From the NCBI GenBank assembly GCA_946623365.1, contig CAMORE010000067.1, forward strand, positions 1 through 11,190: 11,190 nucleotides of DNA. Reading direction: 5' to 3'. A program made the translations under genes and the position numbers. Position 1 is the stretch's first letter. Every line of letters begins with the position of its first letter. This document shows positions 5,983 through 11,190 of this stretch, piece by piece. The DNA is from an uncultured Acinetobacter sp. Its GTDB lineage: Bacteria > Cyanobacteriota > Vampirovibrionia > Gastranaerophilales > Gastranaerophilaceae. A model generated the notes under the pieces. It was not told the origin of the DNA and ran no database searches. It saw only the letters and a program-made list of their open reading frames with translations.

Positions 5983-7287
5983 ATGCCAAAGATATATTTT
6001 GTTGACGTAACTAACAGAGATGGGGTTCAAACTTCAAGACTCGGACTTGCAAAACTACAAAAAACAATAATTAATTTAATGTTGGATGATATGGGTATTA
6101 CGCAATCTGAATTTGGATTCCCGACCACAATGCACGAACTGAATTATCTAAATGCTAATTTGGAACTGGTAAAACGCGGAGTTATTACAAAAACAAAATT
6201 ATCAGGCTGGATGAGAGCTATTGTTTCAGATGTAGAACAGTCATTTTTTAATTGTCCGCTGTTAGAAAATTGCAACCTGTCCCAGTCTACTTCCGATCAG
6301 ATGATACAAGGCAAATATCTTGGTAAAAAAACAAAAGATGATATTTTAAGAATGACATGCGAAGCGGTAGAATGTGCTATTGACAAGGGGGCAAAAATTA
6401 TCGGCGTAAATGCAGAAGATGCTTCAAGAAGTGATATAGAATTTTTAATAAAATTGGCAAAGGAAGCGAAAAAATGCGGAGCATACCGTTTCAGATATTG
6501 CGATACGTTAGGATATGAGGATCCGCATACAACTTATCACAGAATTTATACAATAGCAAAAGAAACTCAAATGCCAATTGAAATGCATTTTCATAATGAT
6601 TTAGGCATGGCAGTTGCCTGCTCTGTGCAAGGAGCATTAGCAGCAGTGGAAGCAGGTCAAGATGCGTACATAAATACTGCAATTAACGGAATGGGAGAAA
6701 GAGCAGGAAATGCGGATTTGGTTTCTTGCCTTCTTGCTTGTATGAAGTCTGCAGGGTTTAAAAATAAAAATTTAGTTGATGAAAATATTGATTTATCTAA
6801 ATCTTGGAAACTTGCAAAATATACAGCATACGCTTTTGGATTGCCAATTCCTATTAATCAGCCGGCAGTAGGCGATAATGCTTTTGCACACGAATCAGGA
6901 ATTCACGCAGACGGAGCTTTAAAAGACAGAAGAAACTACGAACTTTATGATTTTGAAGAACTCGGAAGGGGTGAACCTGAAATTATTGAAACCGGAAGAA
7001 TGATTACAACCGGCGAGTACGGAGGAATTAAAGGTTTTAGGAATGTCTATAATAAGCTTGAAATCGAATTTAAAGATGAGAACGAAGCCAGAAACATTCT
7101 TGAACTTGCTCGTTATGCTAACGTACATACACAAAAGCCTCTAACGGAAAGTGAATTAAAATTTATTTATCATTATCCGGATATTGCAGCAAGAGTTATG
7201 ACGGTTTCACCATTCTATGAGCCATCAGGTGAACTCCAAAAGCGTTTGGACAAAGGCGCAAAGGCAATGCCGCAACATATCATATAA
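5983..7287 (+). CDS. DRE-TIM aldol-condensing enzyme: Re-citrate/homocitrate synthase-like
   Basis: This 434-residue enzyme belongs to the isopropylmalate/homocitrate synthase family, which joins acetyl-CoA to a 2-oxo acid at a divalent metal. Visible residues are DVTNRDG (8-14, R12 and metal ligand D13), the metal histidines in HFHNDLG (H202, H204), GMGERAGNADLVS with N243, and the flexible HESGIHADGALKD (303-315). The segment after it reads ITTGEYGGIKGF, not the LGKHSG of true LeuA and NifV, and the C-terminal leucine-binding domain of LeuA (usual length about 510) is absent. From memory the whole pattern fits the branch holding the Re-type citrate synthases of clostridia, Syntrophus and Dehalococcoides, which make citrate from acetyl-CoA and oxaloacetate. 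Homocitrate synthase is the main alternative. It is followed 6 bp later by the radical SAM gene. Confidence 0.75.
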   Translation: MPKIYFVDVTNRDGVQTSRLGLAKLQKTIINLMLDDMGITQSEFGFPTTMHELNYLNANLELVKRGVITKTKLSGWMRAIVSDVEQSFFNCPLLENCNLSQSTSDQMIQGKYLGKKTKDDILRMTCEAVECAIDKGAKIIGVNAEDASRSDIEFLIKLAKEAKKCGAYRFRYCDTLGYEDPHTTYHRIYTIAKETQMPIEMHFHNDLGMAVACSVQGALAAVEAGQDAYINTAINGMGERAGNADLVSCLLACMKSAGFKNKNLVDENIDLSKSWKLAKYTAYAFGLPIPINQPAVGDNAFAHESGIHADGALKDRRNYELYDFEELGRGEPEIIETGRMITTGEYGGIKGFRNVYNKLEIEFKDENEARNILELARYANVHTQKPLTESELKFIYHYPDIAARVMTVSPFYEPSGELQKRLDKGAKAMPQHII

Positions 7288-7293
7288 AAACCT

Positions 7294-8790
7294 ATGAAAA
7301 AATTATATAATTCTAATACCGGTGAATATAATTTGGTAATGGCATATCCTGCTATAGAAGCATTTGCACTTTCTTCTCTCGGTTATATGTGGTTGTACAA
7401 AATTGCCGACACTTTTAGCGGAATTAATGCTGTTAGAGTGTCTACGGATAAACTTTATGTTAATTCACAAAATGTTGATTCTATAGCGTTTTCGTTATCT
7501 TTTGATTTTGATTATTTAGGTGTTTTGGAAATTATGGAAAAATTAAAAATCCCTTTTTATTCAAAAGAAAGGGATGACAGCTATCCGCTGATTTTTGCGG
7601 GAGGCCCTGTTATAACAACAAATCCTAAACCGTATGAAGCATTTTTTGACTTTCTGATTCTTGGAGATGGAGAAGTTATTTTTGAAAAAATACTAACAAT
7701 ACTAAAATCAAAAAAAACTAAACAAGAAATTTTAAAAGAACTTTCTACTCTTGAAGGAGTTTATATACCAAATAGCAGCGTTAATAAAGCTACTGTAAGT
7801 TTGGATAATGTAATATATACTCCAATTCTTAGCGAAAACAGTTATTTTAAGGATACTTTTATTATAGAAGTCGCAAGAGGCTGTATGAACAGGTGCAGTT
7901 TTTGTACTGCTTCATATACAAATTTGCCTTTTAGACATTATGAATACGAAAAAATAATTAAAGCTATTGATTTAGGTTTAAAACATACAAATAAAATAGC
8001 ATTACTTGGAGCACAAGTAAGTGCTCATCCTGATTTTGAGAGAATACTGGATTATATTGATAATAAAATTGAATCCGGTATAAACATTGAATTAGGCATT
8101 TCTTCTTTGAGAACCGATGCCATAACTCCAAAGATAATACAAATTCTAGTTAAAGGCGGACAAAAACATTCTACAATAGCAATTGAGGCAGCCAGTGAAC
8201 GCTTAAGAAAATTTTTGAATAAAAACTTAAAAGAAGAACAAATTTTAAAAGCGGTAAAAATAGCACGAGAAAACGGATTAAAGGGTTTAAAAATTTATTC
8301 TATGATAGGTATTCCGTTTGAACAAGATGATGATATAAAAGAATTTTTGAATCTTGCAAAAAAAATAAAAGAACAAAATAAAGGATTTAATATAGAATTT
8401 TCATTTTCTTCTTTTGTCCCAAAACCTCAAACTCCGCTTCAGTGGGCAAAAAGAGAAGATACAAAATCATTAGAGAAAAAGCAAAAATTCTTGGAAAAAG
8501 AACTGGCAAAACTAGGAATATCTTCTAAGTTTTCAAGTGCAAAATGGGATTATTGGCAAACTGTTTTATCTCGCTCAGATGACAGAATTACTCCGCTGCT
8601 TATTGAAGTATATAAAAATGGCGGTAAAATCGGGGCATATAAGTCAGCATTAAAAAAATTAAATATTGATATATCAAAAGCAATTGAGGGATACCAAACT
8701 GATGAGGAACTTCCTTGGGATTTTATACAATCAAACATCTCTAAACTGCATTTAAAGAATGAATACAAAAGGATTTCAAAATATTTATAA
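7294..8790 (+). CDS. radical SAM protein with N-terminal B12-binding-like domain
   Basis: This 498-residue protein has two parts. The N-terminal third (12-135) is Rossmann-like and resembles cobalamin-binding modules of B12-dependent radical SAM enzymes (LIFAGGPVITTNPKPYEAFFDFLILGDGE), but the Dx-H-xx-G cobalamin motif is not visible. The radical SAM core starts near 188, with RGCMNRCSFC placing the three cluster cysteines at C197, C201 and C204. Later strands include ALLGAQVSAHPDF, ELGISSLRTDAI and GLKGLKIYSMIGIPFEQ. The core is expected to bind a 4Fe-4S cluster and S-adenosylmethionine. It lacks the UPF0004 and TRAM domains of RimO/MiaB. Substrate is unknown. There is no SD before the ATG, which lies 6 nt past the preceding stop, so coupled re-initiation is likely. 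The next Met (residue 16) would cut the first strand, so this start is preferred. Confidence 0.82.
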   Translation: MKKLYNSNTGEYNLVMAYPAIEAFALSSLGYMWLYKIADTFSGINAVRVSTDKLYVNSQNVDSIAFSLSFDFDYLGVLEIMEKLKIPFYSKERDDSYPLIFAGGPVITTNPKPYEAFFDFLILGDGEVIFEKILTILKSKKTKQEILKELSTLEGVYIPNSSVNKATVSLDNVIYTPILSENSYFKDTFIIEVARGCMNRCSFCTASYTNLPFRHYEYEKIIKAIDLGLKHTNKIALLGAQVSAHPDFERILDYIDNKIESGINIELGISSLRTDAITPKIIQILVKGGQKHSTIAIEAASERLRKFLNKNLKEEQILKAVKIARENGLKGLKIYSMIGIPFEQDDDIKEFLNLAKKIKEQNKGFNIEFSFSSFVPKPQTPLQWAKREDTKSLEKKQKFLEKELAKLGISSKFSSAKWDYWQTVLSRSDDRITPLLIEVYKNGGKIGAYKSALKKLNIDISKAIEGYQTDEELPWDFIQSNISKLHLKNEYKRISKYL

Positions 8791-8815
8791 TTATAAGTTA
8801 TTAAATGTTGGTTGT

Positions 8816-9721
8816 TTAGGCTAAATTCTTATAGAATTGTAATATCTTATTCAATTTTTCATCCATTGGTATTTCAAAGGACAGTATCTCACCGTCAAAA
8901 GGTTTTGGGAATGAAAGTTTATAAGATTGTAAAACTTGTTCTTCTGTTTTAATTTTCATCTTTCCAAAACCATACAAAGTATCATTGTACACCGGATGAC
9001 CTATGGACGATAGATGAACCCTTATTTGATGTGTTCTACCTGTTACAAGCTGAACTTCAATAAGTGTAGCATCTTTAAATCTTTCTATTACTCTTACAAT
9101 TGATACGCTTTCTTTTCCGTATTCTGATATGCACATTTTCTGCGGCTGGTTTTTATTTCTTCCTATCGGCTTGTTTATTGTAAAGACATCTTCATCTATA
9201 ATTCCTTTAACAAAAGCCAAGTATTTTTTTGTAACATTCCCTTTTTTCATGTTTTCAACTAAAAATTCATGCGTATCATTATTTTTAGCTACCATTAAAA
9301 GTCCTGATGTATTTCTATCCAATCTGTGTAATATTCCTCTTCTGAAGTCACCGTTAATATCGGAAAGATTTTCACCGTATTTATATAACAGTGCATTTAC
9401 AAGAGTTCCGCTTCTTTCTGCTGCAGTAGGATGAGTCAGCATATTTGAAGGTTTATTTACGACAAGCATATTTTCATCTTCATATATTATATCAAGCGTT
9501 ATCTCTTCCGGTTCTATTTTTAAAGAATCTTCTTTAATATCAAAATCAATTACATCACCGCATTTTATTATGTATGATGATTTTGACTCTTTAGAATTAA
9601 CCTTTATGTTCCCTAATTTAATCTCAGATTGAATTTTTGAACGTGAAAAATCTTGCAAACATTCTGCAAGATATGCGTCTAATCTTTTTTCTTCAGTTAA
9701 TTCATCAATTATAAGCTTCAT
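8816..9721 (-). CDS. rluD: RluA/RluD-family 23S rRNA pseudouridine synthase
   Basis: This 301-residue protein has an N-terminal S4 RNA-binding domain (about 12-60: RLDAYLAECL, SRSKIQSEIKLGNIKVN) followed by the pseudouridine synthase domain. The catalytic loop is HRLDRNTSGLLMVAK with nucleophile D135. VTGRTHQIRVHLSSIGHPVYND (226-247) is the other family hallmark. Length and order fit RluD, which isomerises uridines of helix 69 of 23S rRNA during large-subunit assembly. RluA or RluC type specificity cannot be excluded, because these bacteria often carry several paralogues. There is no SD upstream of the ATG; instead a TATAAT ends 6 nt before it, suggesting a leaderless message. It is convergent with the radical SAM gene, 25 bp away, with no clear terminator between them. 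Confidence 0.88.
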   Translation of the reverse strand: MKLIIDELTEEKRLDAYLAECLQDFSRSKIQSEIKLGNIKVNSKESKSSYIIKCGDVIDFDIKEDSLKIEPEEITLDIIYEDENMLVVNKPSNMLTHPTAAERSGTLVNALLYKYGENLSDINGDFRRGILHRLDRNTSGLLMVAKNNDTHEFLVENMKKGNVTKKYLAFVKGIIDEDVFTINKPIGRNKNQPQKMCISEYGKESVSIVRVIERFKDATLIEVQLVTGRTHQIRVHLSSIGHPVYNDTLYGFGKMKIKTEEQVLQSYKLSFPKPFDGEILSFEIPMDEKLNKILQFYKNLA

Positions 9722-9727
9722 GTTCTA

Positions 9728-9733
9728 ATTATA
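9728..9733 (-). promoter_or_regulatory. -10 box placed for a leaderless rluD transcript
   Basis: On the minus strand TATAAT is followed by 6 nt (TAGAAC) and then the rluD ATG, so initiation 7 nt after the box would fall on the A of the start codon. A TTGTTT about 19 nt upstream, inside the T-tract of the gatB terminator, could serve as a weak -35. Confidence 0.5.
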
Positions 9734-9756
9734 CAACAATTTATATGTATCTAAAC

Positions 9757-9783
9757 AAAAGTCCGGTTTAATACCGGACTTTT
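9757..9783 (-). terminator. Rho-independent terminator after gatB
   Basis: GTCCGGT (9761-9767) pairs with ACCGGAC (9773-9779) around the loop TTAAT; four flanking A-T pairs extend the stem to 11 bp. It lies 7 nt past the gatB stop on the minus strand and is followed there by TTTTGTTT. On the plus strand it has an even better T6 tail. It separates gatB from rluD, which therefore needs its own promoter. Confidence 0.9.
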
Positions 9784-9790
9784 TTAATAT

Positions 9791-11190
9791 CTAACCTTCT
9801 AACATTTTTCTTACAAGTTCGTTAACCGTTTTCGGATTGGCTCTTCCTTTTGTTTCTTTCATAACCTGACCGACAAAGAAACCTAACAGATTTGTTTTAC
9901 CGTTCCTATAAGATTCTATTTCAGCAGGATGAGAATTTACAATCTTTTCAACTATTTCTTTTATTGCACCTTCATCAGATATTTGGCTTAAACCTTTCTT
10001 TTCAACAATTGCAGAAGCTTTTTCACCTTTTGTTATCATCTCTTCCACTAAAATTTGTTTACCGATATTATTTGAAATTGTTCCCTTTTCTATTAAAGCA
10101 ATTAACTCTGCTAAATTTTCAGGAGTTAATTTTGTTTCGTTGATTTCAACTTTATTTTCTTTTAAATAAGCTGCTATTTCACCCATTATAAAGTTTACTG
10201 CTGTCTTAGGGTTAGCACCGAGTTCCAGTGTTTTGTCAAAGAATAACGCTAAAGGCATTTGTTCAACAATAACACTTGCATCGTATTCACTTAAACCCAA
10301 ACCCATGTATCTTTGTCTTTTCTGTTCAGGAAGTTCAGGCATTGTTTTCCTGATATTTTCAACCCATTCTCTTGAGATTTCTAATGGCATTAAGTCAGGT
10401 TCAGGGAAATATCTATAATCGTGAGCATCTTCTTTTCCCCTCATAGAACGGGTTTCTTTTAAATTATCATCCCAAAGGCGTGTTTCTTGAACAACTTCGC
10501 CGCCATCTTCAACAATCTCTATTTGTCTGTCAATTTCATATTCAATTGCTCTTTGAAGAGCTGAGAAGCTGTTTACGTTCTTAATTTCCGCTCTCGTACC
10601 AAATTTATCAGAGCCTTTTGGCATAATAGAAATGTTAGCATCACATCTCATAGAGCCTTCTTCTAAATTACCGTCACATACACCTAAATAACGAACGATG
10701 TTACGAAGCTCTTCCATGTAATTTCTTGCTTCTTCACTTGAACGCATATCAGGTTCTGATACGATTTCCAATAATGGAGTTCCTGCTCTGTTTAAATCAA
10801 CAAGAGAGTAAGTGGCACCATTGATTCCTGCCGCACCGACGTGAACTAATTTTCCGGCATCTTCTTCTAAATGTGCACGAGTAATTCCGATTCTTTTGCC
10901 TTTTACATTTAACCAACCATTTACACAAATAGGCTCATCGTATTGTGATATTTGGTAACCCTTTGGTAAATCCGGATAAAAATATTGTTTTCTGTCGAAT
11001 TTACATCTGTTCGGAATTTCACAATTTAAAGCAAGACCAAGTAAAATTCCCATGTTTACACATTCTTTATTTAAAACAGGCAAAACCCCCGGCATACCCA
11101 ATGTAATAGCACTTGTATGCGAATTTTGTTCACTTCCGAATTCTGTAGAATCCGGTGCAAAAATCTTTGATTTGGTCTTTAGTTGAGCAT
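9791..11190 (-). CDS. gatB: aspartyl/glutamyl-tRNA amidotransferase subunit B (5' end beyond window)
   Basis: GatB is the tRNA-binding kinase/transamidase subunit of GatCAB. It activates Glu-tRNA(Gln) or Asp-tRNA(Asn) and amidates it with ammonia delivered from GatA. The frame stays open to the right edge: the upstream codons read (H)AQLKTKSKIFAPDSTEF, matching the GatB N-terminus, so about 465 residues are seen and roughly a dozen are missing. The TTG at 11101-11099 is an internal Leu codon (LGMPGVLPVLN), not the start. Hallmarks include FDRKQYFYPDLPKGYQISQ and EEGSMRCDANIS, and a C-terminal YqeY-like tail (NLLGFFVGQVMKETKGRANP). The Cys pairs some GatB proteins carry in the FAPDS...TSAI stretch are absent, as in several Gram-positive homologues. 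Its presence suggests indirect Gln- and/or Asn-tRNA synthesis. A terminator follows. Confidence 0.97.
   Translation of the reverse strand, partial: AQLKTKSKIFAPDSTEFGSEQNSHTSAITLGMPGVLPVLNKECVNMGILLGLALNCEIPNRCKFDRKQYFYPDLPKGYQISQYDEPICVNGWLNVKGKRIGITRAHLEEDAGKLVHVGAAGINGATYSLVDLNRAGTPLLEIVSEPDMRSSEEARNYMEELRNIVRYLGVCDGNLEEGSMRCDANISIMPKGSDKFGTRAEIKNVNSFSALQRAIEYEIDRQIEIVEDGGEVVQETRLWDDNLKETRSMRGKEDAHDYRYFPEPDLMPLEISREWVENIRKTMPELPEQKRQRYMGLGLSEYDASVIVEQMPLALFFDKTLELGANPKTAVNFIMGEIAAYLKENKVEINETKLTPENLAELIALIEKGTISNNIGKQILVEEMITKGEKASAIVEKKGLSQISDEGAIKEIVEKIVNSHPAEIESYRNGKTNLLGFFVGQVMKETKGRANPKTVNELVRKMLEG

Noticed and set aside
5983..7287. leuA (2-isopropylmalate synthase)
   Set aside because: It lacks the C-terminal leucine-binding domain and the LGKHSG motif, and no other leucine genes are adjacent.
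8791..8815. Bidirectional terminator between the convergent radical SAM and rluD genes
   Set aside because: Only an AT palindrome (TTATAATTATAA) is visible; no GC stem or T-tract supports a terminator.
11099..11101. TTG as the start codon of gatB
   Set aside because: The frame stays open upstream to the window edge and those codons encode the conserved GatB N-terminus, so this TTG is an internal leucine codon and the gene is cut by the window.

Overview
The window is AT-rich bacterial DNA with short intergenic gaps and genes on both strands. The gene set hints at a Gram-negative, cyanobacteria-related lineage such as the non-photosynthetic Vampirovibrionia/Melainabacteria (for example gut Gastranaerophilales). 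The reasons are a CHASE2-class III adenylate cyclase, a CsaB-type pyruvyl transferase, GatB, and an intergenic hairpin that recalls cyanobacterial interspersed repeats. This placement is an inference from gene content; no marker gene here proves it.

Layout, left to right. Positions 1-143 are non-coding, with a GC-rich hairpin and a terminator. An elongator-type tRNA with anticodon CAT (minus strand, 144-215) follows. Its 5' end is embedded in three perfect 136-bp tandem copies (205-617) that fill the space up to the next gene. Next come two minus-strand genes: a small soluble protein resembling only the cytoplasmic domain of the flagellar/type III export protein FlhA (702-1349), and a membrane CHASE2-adenylate cyclase (1412-3397). 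A 67-bp divergent spacer then leads into a plus-strand operon of three overlapping genes: a KDPG-aldolase-like lyase, a PfkB/KDG-kinase-like sugar kinase and CsaB (3465-5901). A second plus-strand transcription unit carries a DRE-TIM aldol-condensing enzyme (Re-citrate/homocitrate synthase type) and a radical SAM protein (5983-8790). The right end is minus strand: an RluD-family pseudouridine synthase (8816-9721), a strong terminator, and gatB running off the right edge (9791 to beyond 11190).

How the genes fit together. The aldolase-kinase pair looks like the 2-keto-3-deoxy-sugar-acid branch that yields pyruvate and glyceraldehyde-3-phosphate. It is translationally coupled to CsaB, which in known systems adds pyruvate to wall polysaccharides that anchor SLH-domain proteins. 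The aldolase, however, has lost several canonical substrate-binding residues, so its true substrate is open. The cyclase implies a cAMP signalling input; its downstream neighbour, the isolated FlhA-like domain, is the most unusual gene here. rluD and gatB are housekeeping translation genes. The most notable points are the stand-alone FlhA-C-like protein, the tRNA-linked perfect triplication with a 5-bp microhomology signature, the aldolase-kinase-CsaB operon, and an apparently leaderless rluD.
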